The notes below the pieces were generated by a model. It did not search any database and was not told the origin of the DNA. It saw nothing but the letters and a program-made list of their open reading frames with translations. Source: Halalkalibacter akibai JCM 9157 (lineage in GTDB: Bacteria > Bacillota > Bacilli > Bacillales > Bacillaceae_D). Taken from it: a stretch of DNA of 64,000 bases. Below are positions 19,571 to 29,247 of this stretch, piece by piece. The position numbers were made by a program, and so were the translations under genes. The stretch lies in NCBI RefSeq assembly GCF_000513135.1, contig NZ_BAUV01000015.1:1-64000 (forward strand), read 5' to 3'. Position 1 is the stretch's first letter, and each line of letters begins with the position of its first letter.

Positions 19571-19586
19571 TATGATGGCCGTCACA
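19571..19586. promoter_or_regulatory. Weak Fnr-like box between the OFA transporter and the sensor kinase
   Basis: TATGA-tggccg-TCACA matches the Fnr dyad except for one left-arm position. It lies in a 330-base divergent intergenic region in which I see no other feature. Confidence 0.4.
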
Positions 19587-19782
19587 CTGATTTACTCTTT
19601 TCAGAGTGTTAAACATATAAATTTAAGTGCGACTCATTACATGTGTAAGATACATGTAAAGATTTCTTCGTCTTTACAGTAAAAATATGATACTATTAAT
19701 TAAAATTAGATAATTAGACCTATACACTTATCTTGATCATCTATCACATTGAATTCTCTTAAGGTCATGAGGAGTTAAAAGA

Positions 19783-21389
19783 ATGAACCATCAAAAAACC
19801 TATATATTAGAGTCTAAACAACGGTGCAAAGATCTTTATCATCAGGATCCATCGGATATTCCGTTTCCTAAAGTTAGTTTAGTGAAAAAAGAAATCGAAT
19901 TAAGGCAGGAAAAGTACAAAGAGCTTCTATCGGTTTCTAGAGAATTCATAAAAAAACTTTTAACCTTTATGGAAGGTACACCGACCTTAGTTTTGGTTTC
20001 TGATGATAAAGGTTATATTTTAGATTTATACGGAGATAAGATGATAGAAAATGTCATTCAATCTTTTGGAATACATGTGGGTACTTTGTTTACAGAAAAA
20101 GATGTTGGAACAAATGCTATTTCTTTAGCTCTTACCTTAAAGGAACCGATTAAATTAATAGGTGATGATCATTATCATCATTGTTTACATTCATCTGCAT
20201 GTATCACAGCGCCATTCACATACGATAATCCGGAACCAATATGTGGAACAATCTCTATCATGACTTCGGTTGATTATGCAGGTCCTTTTCATTTAGGGCT
20301 GATTTCTTCAGCGGTTGATTCAATTGAGCGTGAATTAAAAATTAGAGTACAAAACAGAAGACTGAATTTATTGCATCAAGTAATGGTAGATTCAACACAA
20401 AGTGGCATTATCATAACCGATGCAGAGGGCATCATTACTGAATTTAACCCCGCTGGCGAAGAGATAACGGGTCTTTCAAAAAAACATTTAGTAGGAACTC
20501 ATGTTGAATCGGTAAAACCTGTAAGTAAGTATCTATCACTAGTTTTAAGTTCCGGAGTGAAATACGAAAATCTAGAAATTGTGATTGATCGTAACAATGA
20601 ACGAAGAACTTGTTTGTTTGATGCATTGCCTCTATATAATGAAAGAAATCATATAACCGGTGCATTTGGTAAATTCAAAGATATAACGGAGCGAATTAAA
20701 TTAGAAAAACAGATGATCGCTGCTGAAAAACTATCGGTTGTCGGTAAACTTGGAGCAGGATTTGCACATGAAATTAAAAATCCGTTAACATCTATTATTG
20801 GCTTTATGACATTATTAAAAGATGATATTGAAACAGAAAAGTCAAGAAAGCACTTCATGATTATCTCTAATGAATTAGATAGAATAAAAAACTTAGTCAC
20901 TCAATTTGTCATGATGCAAAACCAGCCGAACAAGTGAAAACAAAGAGCAACATTAAGGCTCTTATTAGTGATATTGTCACTCTTATGAATAACCAAGCTA
21001 GTTTACAAAATGTATCCATAAACTTTTCATCAAATGAAGTTGAAAATTGGGAAGTAATGATTGATGACTCTCAAATTAAACAAGTTTTGATTAACTTAAT
21101 ACAAAATGCGATTGAAGCTATCATAGACGAGGGTACCATTACTATTTCACTCTCACATGTTAACGTTTATGACTCATCATATATTCAGATTCAGATTGTA
21201 GATTCTGGTGATGGAATGACTAAAGAGGAACAGAAATCCATTTTCACTCCTTTCCATTCTTCTAAAGAACAAGGTCTAGGTCTTGGATTATCCATTTGTA
21301 AGGATATTATAGAATCACATAAAGGAATATTAACTGTGAGTTCAGTCAAACACGATGGAACAACTTTTAAAATATTACTGCCTGAATAA
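19783..21389 (+). pseudogene. GAF-PAS sensor histidine kinase, frameshifted by one base
   Basis: Read through one frameshift near 20916, this encodes about 535 residues: a GAF-like sensor at roughly 65-190 (EKDVGTNAISLAL, as in AcoR-type activators), a PAS domain at 205-315, a HisKA dimerisation domain with phospho-acceptor in FAHEIKNPLTSIIG, and an HATPase domain with LINLIQNAIEAI, DSGDGM and GLGLSICKDI. At the break ATGATGCAAAACC should read ATGATGGCAAAACC, giving MMAKPAEQVK. No transmembrane segment is seen, so sensing is cytoplasmic. No response regulator is adjacent. The lesion may be a sequence error. Confidence 0.82.
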
Positions 21390-21392
21390 AAT

Positions 21393-21432
21393 AACAAGAA
21401 AAGACGCTCACATTGAAGCGTCTTTTCTTGTT
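21393..21432 (+). terminator. Terminator after the histidine kinase
   Basis: AACAAGAAAAGACGCT pairs perfectly with AGCGTCTTTTCTTGTT; T-rich segments lie within and after the 3' arm. Confidence 0.85.
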
Positions 21433-21551
21433 AAAAAATAGCTTACTAACAAATTGAAATAATTCTTTTAAAAATACAACATATTTTGAAACTTTTCACT
21501 CCATTCATTGTCCATACAGATATACAACAAAACGAGCAAAAGGAGAATGTT

Positions 21552-23498
21552 ATGGAATGGGTTAGTCGAATTATATTACATATTGAAAATTATTTTTTAT
21601 TAAGTATTTATAGCAAGTTAATTATTCAATTTTTAATGACTGCATTAATTTTGTATGCTGTTGCAAGATTTTTTTCAAGTAAAGTTCGAGAGGAACGTGT
21701 TATTTTTTATATTGGCTTTGCTATACGTATCATCTTACTAATTGGATTGTCGATCGAAATGCATCACCAAGTAAAGTTAACTGAACTAACAAGTATATAT
21801 TATGAAAAGGACCAATCTATCAGGCAATTTTTATATTTTTTAACCTATGGCTATGTACTTATCGTTGGTTTTTATTATATCCTCACCATTAATCAAAAAG
21901 CGACTAAAGGACTTTTCTATACATTTGATATTGCCGTTTTGTCATTACCTGTTTTACAGTTATTAACAAGTTTTGCCATTTATCTTATGATAGGCAATCA
22001 ATTTGAGCTAGGTAGCTTCATTTTTCTAATTATTATTATCTCGTTCATTAGTGCACTTTTGATTTTATTTTTCAAAAATTACTGGACGTTTAATCTAAAC
22101 AAACTAATTTTGTTTTATATTCTTGTAATAATGCCGATCTTACCGATTTTTATTCAGGGGAATGGAATAAGAATGCATAACTTGATGGAGCTGACAAATT
22201 TCGCTTTGTTTCTAGCCCTACTAATGACATATCATTTATTAGAATCGACAAGTAAACCAGCTTTTCATAAAGGTCAATCTTATCTCCAAGTGGCCATTGT
22301 TGCCTTGTTTTTTCTTTTTATGAACCCCTTATATAACCTAGGGGATGTTGCATTGGCAACAACAGATGCAGAAGTGAAGTTAAGATTTTTTGAAGAAGTG
22401 GATTTACTTACATTTAATGAAGCTCGTAATTTAGCAATGAAGTTAACGGGAGATGAGGAATTCTATTTTTATCAACGTCCAAATGAAGACTTTCATAACG
22501 TCTATAAATTCTCCAACGAAAATTTTTCAATTGATATTGATGGTGTATCAGGAATGGTCTTAAACTTTCATAAACATCATTCAGTGAAAGGCTCATCGTT
22601 GACAAACGAAGACTATATTTCACTCTCTAGGAAAACGTTAGAATCATTAGGAAGAAATTTACTTCCAGAAGACCGACTTTCTTTTACAGTGAGTGATTCT
22701 GAAAATAGGGTATCAGTTGATATTGCGCCCACGTATTCAGATGGCTCTGTTATTGAAGAAACATACCCTGGTACTACTCTTATCTGGGAGAATGAAACAC
22801 TTATGGAGATGCATGAATGGGCAGATGTATATCAGATTGATTCATTAAGAAATACAAGGGTTACAAATAGTGGTATTAAAGAAAAATTAACGAACTGGTT
22901 CGAACTCCTTGATCTTGAAGTACCGCCCTATGCCATTCGAAGAGTTCAATATGGTTATAGCAATAGAAGAATTGAATTAATGCTGGAAACAAAGGAACGT
23001 CATAACATTACAATTGACGGGATATCTGGGGAGATTATTAGTTTTAATGGGGATTTTCCTGAGAACCAAAACTTCAGTGAGTGGGAAAACCGTCTTTTAG
23101 CAGAGAAAGGAATTTCGAAGTCTAAATGGATTCGACATAGAGAAAGTAATTGGTGGGTTTGGACTATGGAAAAACCGTCTGATAGATTTCTTATGTATGA
23201 GCATCGTTTCGGTTATCAACATAATGATACATTCTTCAGCTATGATAAAGCGATTGATTATTTCTCGATCCCAAAAAGTAAAACAAAAAATGCTGGAAGT
23301 AAAGAGGCTATTGAAATAGTTCTAGATCATATTGGCCAATTTCCTTACGCAACACGAACTAGGTTTACACATGTCATTAATCAGCACGATGAAATTAAGC
23401 CTGCTTGGCTAGTTGTTGTTCAACCATATGGTAGCTCCGAACGCAAACTTTATTTAGTCAATATTGAAACAAAAGAGGTGGAGCCGTTATATGAATAA
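21552..23498 (+). CDS. Polytopic membrane protein with C-terminal YcdB/PepSY-like repeats
   Basis: This 648-residue protein has about eight hydrophobic helices in the first 270 residues and a long extracytoplasmic C-terminal half. The C-terminal part holds repeated segments of the YcdB/PepSY-like type: FNEARNLAMKLTGDEEFYF with FSIDIDGVSGMVLNF, and later IELMLETKERHNITIDGISG. The ATG at 21552 is chosen because AAAGGAG precedes it. The stop overlaps the start of the next gene by 8 bases. It heads an operon with an ECF sigma factor and anti-sigma-like proteins, so it may sense an envelope signal; that role is inference. Confidence 0.72.
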   Translation: MEWVSRIILHIENYFLLSIYSKLIIQFLMTALILYAVARFFSSKVREERVIFYIGFAIRIILLIGLSIEMHHQVKLTELTSIYYEKDQSIRQFLYFLTYGYVLIVGFYYILTINQKATKGLFYTFDIAVLSLPVLQLLTSFAIYLMIGNQFELGSFIFLIIIISFISALLILFFKNYWTFNLNKLILFYILVIMPILPIFIQGNGIRMHNLMELTNFALFLALLMTYHLLESTSKPAFHKGQSYLQVAIVALFFLFMNPLYNLGDVALATTDAEVKLRFFEEVDLLTFNEARNLAMKLTGDEEFYFYQRPNEDFHNVYKFSNENFSIDIDGVSGMVLNFHKHHSVKGSSLTNEDYISLSRKTLESLGRNLLPEDRLSFTVSDSENRVSVDIAPTYSDGSVIEETYPGTTLIWENETLMEMHEWADVYQIDSLRNTRVTNSGIKEKLTNWFELLDLEVPPYAIRRVQYGYSNRRIELMLETKERHNITIDGISGEIISFNGDFPENQNFSEWENRLLAEKGISKSKWIRHRESNWWVWTMEKPSDRFLMYEHRFGYQHNDTFFSYDKAIDYFSIPKSKTKNAGSKEAIEIVLDHIGQFPYATRTRFTHVINQHDEIKPAWLVVVQPYGSSERKLYLVNIETKEVEPLYE

Positions 23499-23754
23499 AA
23501 AGGATGAGTGTTCAATTTATCAATCATTATATGAGTTATATGTGGATGAAGAAGTGGAAGAAGAGACGGTCAAATGGATGAAAAATCACGAAAAGACATG
23601 TGAGAACTGTAGAGGTACAGAGGAGAAGAACATGGAAGTAATACGGAATACAGAAGATTATCAAAAAATAAAATCCATAAAGATCGTTACATTTATTATG
23701 TATGGCTTCTTTCTCGCGCTCTCGATCTGGATGTCTATATGGTATCTTTGGTAA
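23491..23754 (+). CDS. Putative zinc-finger anti-sigma factor (first)
   Basis: This 87-residue protein has an N-terminal cytoplasmic domain with an H-x3-C-x2-C pattern (HEKTCENC), the zf-HC2/ZAS-like motif of anti-sigma factors, and one transmembrane helix at the C-terminus (IVTFIMYGFFLALSIWMSIW). The ribosome site AGAGGTGGAG lies inside the end of the upstream gene. The stop codon overlaps the likely sigma-factor start in the arrangement TAATG, implying translational coupling. It probably holds the sigma factor inactive at the membrane. Confidence 0.75.
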   Translation: MNKKDECSIYQSLYELYVDEEVEEETVKWMKNHEKTCENCRGTEEKNMEVIRNTEDYQKIKSIKIVTFIMYGFFLALSIWMSIWYLW

Positions 23755-24287
23755 TGAAAAAATGGGATAGTCTTGAAAATTTATATATAGAATATTACGA
23801 TGAAATATTCCGTTACCTTCTTAAACGTGTGCAGAGAATAGAACTAGCGCAAGACTTAACACAAGATACATTTATTAAAGCGTTTAATGGCTTATCTTCT
23901 TTTCAAGGTAAGTCTTCTATTAAAACATGGCTTTATACCATTGCACATAATACCTTTATCAACTGGTATAGACGTGATACAAAATTTCACTATCATTCCA
24001 TTGATATTGTGCAGCCAATGGAACAAACATTGTATTCGGATCCAGTTGCTTCTTTTCAACTTAAAGAAAAACAACAGGAAGTCATACATCTTATTTTTAA
24101 GCTCAAACAGGATTATCAACATGTATTAATTTTGAGAGAATTTCAAGAATTAACTTATGAGGAAATAGCAGAAGTTTTAGATTGGAAATTGTCTAAAGTG
24201 AAAACAAATTTACACCGAGCTAAGCTAGAACTTAAGAAATGTATAGCGAAAAAAGAGGATGATATAGATGAATTGTTTTCTAATTAG
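23754..24287 (+). CDS. ECF-type RNA polymerase sigma factor (first)
   Basis: This sigma-70 family protein of about 177 residues has regions 2 and 4 only. Region 2 is EIFRYLLKRVQRIELAQDLTQDTF followed by the KTWLYTIAHN block; the region 4 helix-turn-helix is LTYEEIAEVLDWKLSKVKTNLHRA. The ATG at 23754 overlaps the stop of the upstream anti-sigma gene; an ATG at 23739 is an alternative. The gene lies between two zf-HC2-like genes, so it is likely restrained by one or both. Its targets are unknown; these operons often autoregulate. Confidence 0.9.
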   Translation: MKKWDSLENLYIEYYDEIFRYLLKRVQRIELAQDLTQDTFIKAFNGLSSFQGKSSIKTWLYTIAHNTFINWYRRDTKFHYHSIDIVQPMEQTLYSDPVASFQLKEKQQEVIHLIFKLKQDYQHVLILREFQELTYEEIAEVLDWKLSKVKTNLHRAKLELKKCIAKKEDDIDELFSN

Positions 24288-24561
24288 AGATTTACTGCCT
24301 CTTTATATAGAAGGAGATTGTTCATTTGAAACTGAGAAACTGATTAAAGAGCATATTAACAATTGCCAGGAGTGTAAGAAACTTCTGGAAATGATGGATG
24401 AACCTTTTGATGTTAAAGAAATGACAGGTAGTGAAGAAGAAAAAGTTTTACCCGACTCCAAAAAGCTCATGCAATTATATTATGCCAAACTAATCTTAAA
24501 AGGGACCGGGTTGTTTATATTGATTTATGTGCTGATTGTAACTTTTACTCTATTAAAATAA
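24268..24561 (+). CDS. Putative zinc-finger anti-sigma factor (second)
   Basis: This is a 97-residue protein. Its N-terminus CFLIRDLLPLYIEGDCS followed by HINNCQECKKL is a clear zf-HC2 motif with the H-x3-C-x2-C ligands. One transmembrane helix lies near the C-terminus (LFILIYVLIVTFTLL). It overlaps the sigma gene by 20 bases, so the two are translationally coupled. This is the more canonical anti-sigma candidate for the operon. Confidence 0.85.
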   Translation: MNCFLIRDLLPLYIEGDCSFETEKLIKEHINNCQECKKLLEMMDEPFDVKEMTGSEEEKVLPDSKKLMQLYYAKLILKGTGLFILIYVLIVTFTLLK

Positions 24562-24580
24562 TGTAAGTAAGGAGATTCAC

Positions 24581-25060
24581 ATGATTATTTGGAACATAGA
24601 AAAGCTGGCTCTTAAATTAAAAAATAATGAAATAACAGAAAAAGAGAAATTCATTTACTTCTTTATTTATATTGTATTAAGTGGTTTTGTAGGGTATTAC
24701 ACTATTGAATTTGCTTCTAATTTACAAAGGATGATAGAGCTACTGATTACTTCTATTATAACAATACTTGGTTTATTGTTTTGTTTTAACATCAATCAAA
24801 AAGGAGATGGAAAGGTCTTTATTGAAAGATATATTTGTTTAAGTTTACCGATTTCAATCAGAATAATTGTCTACGGTACACTTTTATATGGACTATATAT
24901 GATTATCGCTTTATTCACCATGTCTGGATATTATGATCCTACAAACGATCTCTTACTTGATTTTGTTTACACTTTTTTGATTCAACTTGTTTTCTATGTA
25001 CTGCTGTATCGTTGGATTCGAGTTATTGCTAATAATAAGGAGAATAAGAATTCTCAATAG
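24581..25060 (+). CDS. Hypothetical four-helix membrane protein
   Basis: This is a 159-residue protein with four predicted transmembrane helices, a Lys/Glu-rich N-terminal cytoplasmic segment (KLALKLKNNEITEKEKF) and a charged Asn/Lys-rich tail. No family is recognised. It lies 19 bases after the second anti-sigma gene with AAGGAG before the ATG, so it belongs to the same operon and may be a target or accessory of the sigma system. Confidence 0.7.
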   Translation: MIIWNIEKLALKLKNNEITEKEKFIYFFIYIVLSGFVGYYTIEFASNLQRMIELLITSIITILGLLFCFNINQKGDGKVFIERYICLSLPISIRIIVYGTLLYGLYMIIALFTMSGYYDPTNDLLLDFVYTFLIQLVFYVLLYRWIRVIANNKENKNSQ

Positions 25061-25196
25061 GCACTATCATAAAATTAATTTGATTAATACCTTCTAAAAG
25101 CTTCAATAGTTTACAAATTGAAATGTTCTTGCTACTATAACGGAAGCAAGGAACCGCTTTCTCTACTCTAAAATAGACTTAGTTGGAGGTTATATA

Positions 25197-26180
25197 ATGG
25201 ACTATCGCAAGCTGGGTAATACTGATTTAAATGTAAGTGAACTAAGTTTTGGTACATGGGCAATTGGTGGCTCATGGGGTAATGTCAATGATGAAGAATC
25301 CTTAAGAGCACTTGAATATGCTATGGATAAAGGAGTTAACTTCTTTGATACAGCTGATGTTTATGGAGATGGACACAGTGAAGAACTTCTAGCCAAGGCA
25401 ACGAAAGGAAAAGAAGATAAAATACACATTGCAACAAAATTTTGCCGTGCCGGTGACATACATAACCCAGAAACATATTCATACGACTCTGTTAAGAAAT
25501 ATTTAGAGCAGAGCTTAACACGTTTGAACCGTGACTATATCGACTTATATCAAATTCATTGTCCGCCAACGGCTATTCTAAAAGATGGCCAGGTGTTTGA
25601 AGTGTTAGATAAGCTTCAACAAGAAGGAAAGATTAGATATTACGGAGTTAGTGTCGAGACAGTTGAAGAAGGTCTTATTTGCTTAGAAAACCCCAATGTA
25701 CGTGCCCTACAAGTGATCTTTAACTTGTTTAGACAAAAGCCTTTAGAAGAGCTTTTTCCAAAAGCATATAATAAAGGAGTTGGAATTCTAGCTCGAGTTC
25801 CATTAGCTAGCGGACTTCTTACAGGTAAATTTACAAAGGAAACCTCTTTTGAAGTAGACGACCATCGGAACTTCAACCGCAACGGTGAAGCTTTTAATGT
25901 TGGAGAAACATTTGCAGGTATTGAGTTTAAAAAGGGCGTTGAACTGAGTGAAAAGCTTCAATGGATTACAACTGGACGTGATCAAATGGCAAAAGCTGCA
26001 TTGCGTTGGATTCTTGATCAAAAAGAAATAAGCTGTGTAATACCAGGTTTTAAAAATGTTAACCAAGTTGATAGTAATCTCCAGGCTAGAACGGTTCCTT
26101 CTTTTACATCAGAGGAACTAACTAAGTTAAAAGAATTTTACCAAAATGAAGTAAAATCACATATTAGAGGGCCGTACTAA
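25197..26180 (+). CDS. Aldo/keto reductase (AKR, YghZ/general stress-type)
   Basis: This 327-residue TIM-barrel oxidoreductase uses NADPH to reduce aldehydes or ketones. The catalytic tetrad is visible: Asp in FFDTADVYG, Tyr in the same motif, Lys in IHIATKF and His in YQIHCPP. The C-terminal cofactor region includes ALRWILDQ and VIPGFKN. The start MDYRKLGNTDLNVSELSFGTW is typical of the family. It follows GGAGG, is monocistronic and ends at a terminator. Substrate unknown. Confidence 0.92.
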   Translation: MDYRKLGNTDLNVSELSFGTWAIGGSWGNVNDEESLRALEYAMDKGVNFFDTADVYGDGHSEELLAKATKGKEDKIHIATKFCRAGDIHNPETYSYDSVKKYLEQSLTRLNRDYIDLYQIHCPPTAILKDGQVFEVLDKLQQEGKIRYYGVSVETVEEGLICLENPNVRALQVIFNLFRQKPLEELFPKAYNKGVGILARVPLASGLLTGKFTKETSFEVDDHRNFNRNGEAFNVGETFAGIEFKKGVELSEKLQWITTGRDQMAKAALRWILDQKEISCVIPGFKNVNQVDSNLQARTVPSFTSEELTKLKEFYQNEVKSHIRGPY

Positions 26181-26192
26181 GGCCAATACAGG

Positions 26193-26233
26193 ACCCGAGT
26201 ATCACAGATAAGCTGTGCATATTCGGGTTTTTT
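26193..26233 (+). terminator. Terminator after the aldo/keto reductase
   Basis: ACCCGAGTAT pairs with ATATTCGGGT and is followed by TTTTT. Confidence 0.85.
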
Positions 26234-26362
26234 ACATTAATCACACTAGTAAGGTAGTCATCATATCAGATTCTTGTTTAGCCATAGTTAATATTTCCAC
26301 TTATTTCTAAGGAGTAAATATCCTTGGTTGAAGACAATAAGGTAGGAGAGGTGGTGAAGAAT

Positions 26363-26554
26363 ATGCAAAAAACACTAGGTGTTCATGAGAGTTTAGAATT
26401 GCATGAATTACTAACTTTTAAAAATCTTTGCCTTACTAAGGCAACAACCATGAAAGCAATCGTAAATTGTGAACAGCTTCAATCCTTAATGGAACAAGAT
26501 ATTCAAAACAGTACTCAGGCTATACAGCAATACCAAAGTCTAATGCAAAAATAG
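26363..26554 (+). CDS. Small spore coat-associated protein (YraE/CotF N-terminal-like)
   Basis: This is a 63-residue helical protein with the segment LELHELLTFKNLCLTKATTM, typical of the short partner protein encoded beside CotF-like coat proteins in Bacillus (YraE/YraG type). The ATG at 26363 follows GGAGAGGTGG; an in-frame TTG at 26324 behind AAGGAG would add 13 residues and is also possible. It is 10 bases upstream of the CotF-domain gene, so the two act as a pair. Expected location: the spore surface layers. Expression should be sporulation-specific; no sigma-K promoter was assigned. Confidence 0.78.
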   Translation: MQKTLGVHESLELHELLTFKNLCLTKATTMKAIVNCEQLQSLMEQDIQNSTQAIQQYQSLMQK

Positions 26555-26564
26555 GAGCGATAAG

Positions 26565-26882
26565 ATGAACGATTTTATCCAAAAAGTAACTGGTTTAGGT
26601 GCCATGACCGATCAAATTGTAGCAACAGATATGCTAATTTCTTCGAAAACAGCAATGAAAAACATAGCTTTTGCAATCACCGAAACCGTGACACCAGAAG
26701 TGCGAACAGTACTAACCCAACAACTTCAACAGTCAATCCAGCTTCATAATCAACTTTCAGATTACATGATTGAAAAAGGGTATTATCATCCATATGATTT
26801 AAATGAACAAGTAAAAGTTGATTTTGTTGCTGCACAAACGGCTCTATCTTTAACTAATCAAGGCCAACAAATCCAACAATAA
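26565..26882 (+). CDS. CotF-family spore coat protein
   Basis: This 105-residue protein matches the coat F (CotF) domain. It has DQIVATDMLISSKTAMKNIA, a central ITETVTPEVRTVLTQQL helix and the signature end YMIEKGYYHPYDLNEQ. It is a long-helix, ferritin-like-bundle type structural protein of the spore coat. It follows its small partner gene by 10 bases, with AGGAG before the ATG, and is followed by a terminator. It is second support for an endospore-former. Confidence 0.88.
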   Translation: MNDFIQKVTGLGAMTDQIVATDMLISSKTAMKNIAFAITETVTPEVRTVLTQQLQQSIQLHNQLSDYMIEKGYYHPYDLNEQVKVDFVAAQTALSLTNQGQQIQQ

Positions 26883-26888
26883 CGATAG

Positions 26889-26915
26889 AACCTTCACAAA
26901 GAGTGAAGGTTTTCT
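26889..26915 (+). terminator. Terminator after the coat protein pair
   Basis: AACCTTCAC and GTGAAGGTT form a 9-bp stem followed by TTCT. Confidence 0.75.
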
Positions 26916-27023
26916 ACGTTTAATGTTTAGGTACTTACCACTCCACTTATTAGTAATAAACATATTTCAAAATAAACGTTACAAAGATAGTCTTATTACT
27001 ATCTACCAACATTTAAATCAATA

Positions 27024-27053
27024 TTGACAGAGGGCAAAAGAATATGATAAATA
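27024..27053 (+). promoter_or_regulatory. SigA-type promoter of htpG
   Basis: A perfect -35 TTGACA at 27024-27029 is followed by a 16-17 base spacer and a GATAAAT-like -10. The CIRCE operator begins about 10 bases downstream, at the expected transcription start. Confidence 0.65.
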
Positions 27054-27062
27054 AAAATAGAG

Positions 27063-27089
27063 TTAGCAATCACTAGTAGAGAGTGCTAA
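27063..27089. promoter_or_regulatory. CIRCE operator (HrcA-binding) upstream of htpG
   Basis: TTAGCAATC-N9-GAGTGCTAA matches the CIRCE consensus TTAGCACTC-N9-GAGTGCTAA with one mismatch (A for C in the left arm). Spacing is exact. This indicates heat-shock control by the HrcA repressor. Confidence 0.9.
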
Positions 27090-27125
27090 TAATGATCATT
27101 AATTACATTGGAAGGGGAACTATTC

Positions 27126-29006
27126 ATGGCGAAAAAACAATTCAAAGCAGAATCAAAACGACTATTAGAAATGATGATTAACTCAATTTACACACAGAAA
27201 GAAATATTTCTAAGAGAGTTAATTTCTAATGCGAGTGATGCTATTGATAAAATGTATTATAAGGCTTTAACGGATGAGTCGATTGTGTTTGATAAAGATC
27301 AATACTACATAAAAGTGGAAACAGATAAACAAAACCGCAAATTAACAATCACTGATACAGGAATTGGTATGACAAAAGAAGAGCTTGAAATTAATTTAGG
27401 TACAATTGCTAAAAGTGGCTCTTTAGCGTTTAAAAGTGAAAATGAATTAAAAGATGGACATGATATTATAGGTCAATTTGGAGTAGGCTTTTATTCAGCC
27501 TTTATGGTAGCTGATGAGGTTACGGTTACAAGTAAAGCTTTAGGTAGTCATGATGCATATAAATGGCAATCTGATGGAACAGACGGATATACCATTGAAG
27601 AAGCTGAAAAAGACACTTTTGGAACTACCATTGAATTAACGATAAAAGAAAATACAGAAGACGAAAACTATGACGAATACGTTGACTCTCATCGCTTACG
27701 AGCTATTATTAAGAAATATTCTGATTTCATACGTTACCCTATTAAAATGAATGTAACAGAAAGAAAACTTAAAGAAGGTAGTGACAATGAGTGGGAAGAC
27801 TATACAGAAGTACAAACGATAAACAGTATGGTTCCCATTTGGAGAAAGAATAAAAGCGAGTTAACAACAGAGGATTACGAGAATTTCTACAAAGAAAAGC
27901 ACTATGGTTTTGATAAGCCTTTAAAGCACATTCATATCAGCGTGGATGGTGCAGTGCGCTATAATGCTATTTTGTATATTCCAGAGAACATTCCATTTGA
28001 TTATTACACGAAGGAGTATGAAAAAGGGCTTGAGCTTTATTCCAATGGTGTGTTAATTATGAATAAATGTTCGGATCTCTTACCTGATCATTTTAGCTTT
28101 GTTAAAGGTATGGTAGATTCAGAGGATTTATCTCTTAATATTTCTAGAGAAATCCTGCAACATGATCGTCAACTAAAATTAATTGCAAAGAACATTAACA
28201 ATAAAATTAAAAGCCAGTTACAGAGTTTATTAAAAGATGAACGCGAGAAATATGAACAATTTTTTAAAGCTTTTGGTAGACAGATCAAATATGGTGTTTA
28301 CACTGATTTTGGTTCAAATAAAGAGGCTTTACAAGATTTATTGATGTTCTACTCTTCTACTGAGAAGAAAATGGTTACATTAGCTGAATATACAGCTAGA
28401 ATGCCAGAAGAACAAAAGTATATTTATTATGCTTCTGGAGAGTCGCATGAGCGAATTGAAAAATCACCGCAACTTGAACTTGTTACAGATAAGGGATATG
28501 AAGTGTTATACTTCACAGAAGATATTGATGAATTTGCGATCAAAATGCTAATAAATTATAAAGAAAAAGAGTTTAAATCCGTATCAAGTGGGGATTTAGG
28601 AATCGAACCAGATGATCAGATTGAAAAGACGGAATCAGAAGAGCAAGAACATCACGATCTTTTTGAAGCTATGAAGAAGATTCTAGCAGATAAAGTCAAG
28701 GATGTTCGAGTTTCTAAACGTTTAAGAACACATCCAGTGTGCTTAGCAACAGACGGTGAAGTAACCATTGAAATGGAAAAAATTCTACAAGCAATGCCTG
28801 ATAACCAAAATATTAAAGCTGATAAAATTTTAGAAATCAACTTAAATCACGAAGTTTTCCAATCAATTAAGAAAGCTTTCCAAAATGATCAAGAGAAACT
28901 AAACCTATATACAAAATTATTGTACAACCAAGCTCTATTAATTGAAGGACTTCCAATTGCGGATCCTGTTGAATTTACTAATGATATGTGCAAAATTATG
29001 AACTAA
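27126..29006 (+). CDS. htpG: Molecular chaperone HtpG (Hsp90)
   Basis: This 626-residue protein is the bacterial Hsp90, an ATP-dependent chaperone dimer in the cytosol. The GHKL ATP-binding N-domain shows [27 protein letters not shown] and [15 protein letters not shown]. The middle domain includes GVVD-like [17 protein letters not shown], and the C-terminal dimerisation domain is present. The ATG at 27126 after GAAGGGGA gives the same length as other Bacillus HtpG proteins; an upstream in-frame start would add six residues. The CIRCE element predicts HrcA control, unlike B. subtilis, where htpG is known as a class III heat-shock gene independent of HrcA. Confidence 0.97.
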   Translation: MAKKQFKAESKRLLEMMINSIYTQKEIFLRELISNASDAIDKMYYKALTDESIVFDKDQYYIKVETDKQNRKLTITDTGIGMTKEELEINLGTIAKSGSLAFKSENELKDGHDIIGQFGVGFYSAFMVADEVTVTSKALGSHDAYKWQSDGTDGYTIEEAEKDTFGTTIELTIKENTEDENYDEYVDSHRLRAIIKKYSDFIRYPIKMNVTERKLKEGSDNEWEDYTEVQTINSMVPIWRKNKSELTTEDYENFYKEKHYGFDKPLKHIHISVDGAVRYNAILYIPENIPFDYYTKEYEKGLELYSNGVLIMNKCSDLLPDHFSFVKGMVDSEDLSLNISREILQHDRQLKLIAKNINNKIKSQLQSLLKDEREKYEQFFKAFGRQIKYGVYTDFGSNKEALQDLLMFYSSTEKKMVTLAEYTARMPEEQKYIYYASGESHERIEKSPQLELVTDKGYEVLYFTEDIDEFAIKMLINYKEKEFKSVSSGDLGIEPDDQIEKTESEEQEHHDLFEAMKKILADKVKDVRVSKRLRTHPVCLATDGEVTIEMEKILQAMPDNQNIKADKILEINLNHEVFQSIKKAFQNDQEKLNLYTKLLYNQALLIEGLPIADPVEFTNDMCKIMN

Positions 29007-29110
29007 TTCATAGTCAGTAGATTATTACGAGGATCAGCTGAAAATGTCTATTTTCTCTTCGGTTTAAGAGGGGAAATTTAAAATCAGTCTAAATATAGAA
29101 ATTGCTTATT

Positions 29111-29153
29111 GGATTAATCCAGAAGGTCCGTACCTTTTGGATTAATCTTTTTT
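29111..29153 (+). terminator. Terminator downstream of htpG
   Basis: GGATTAATCCAGAAGG pairs with CCTTTTGGATTAATC, followed by TTTTTT. Confidence 0.85.
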
Positions 29154-29247
29154 ATTGATACTGATACGACATTATTTTCGGGGTATTTAAGGTTTCAGGA
29201 TAATTTAAAACTGATTTGAGCACAGTAAGGTGTAAAAGAGGGATTTT

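Noticed and set aside
24268-24287. Frameshift between the sigma factor and the second zf-HC2 gene
   Set aside because: Both proteins are complete with normal ends; the 20-base overlap is ordinary translational coupling.
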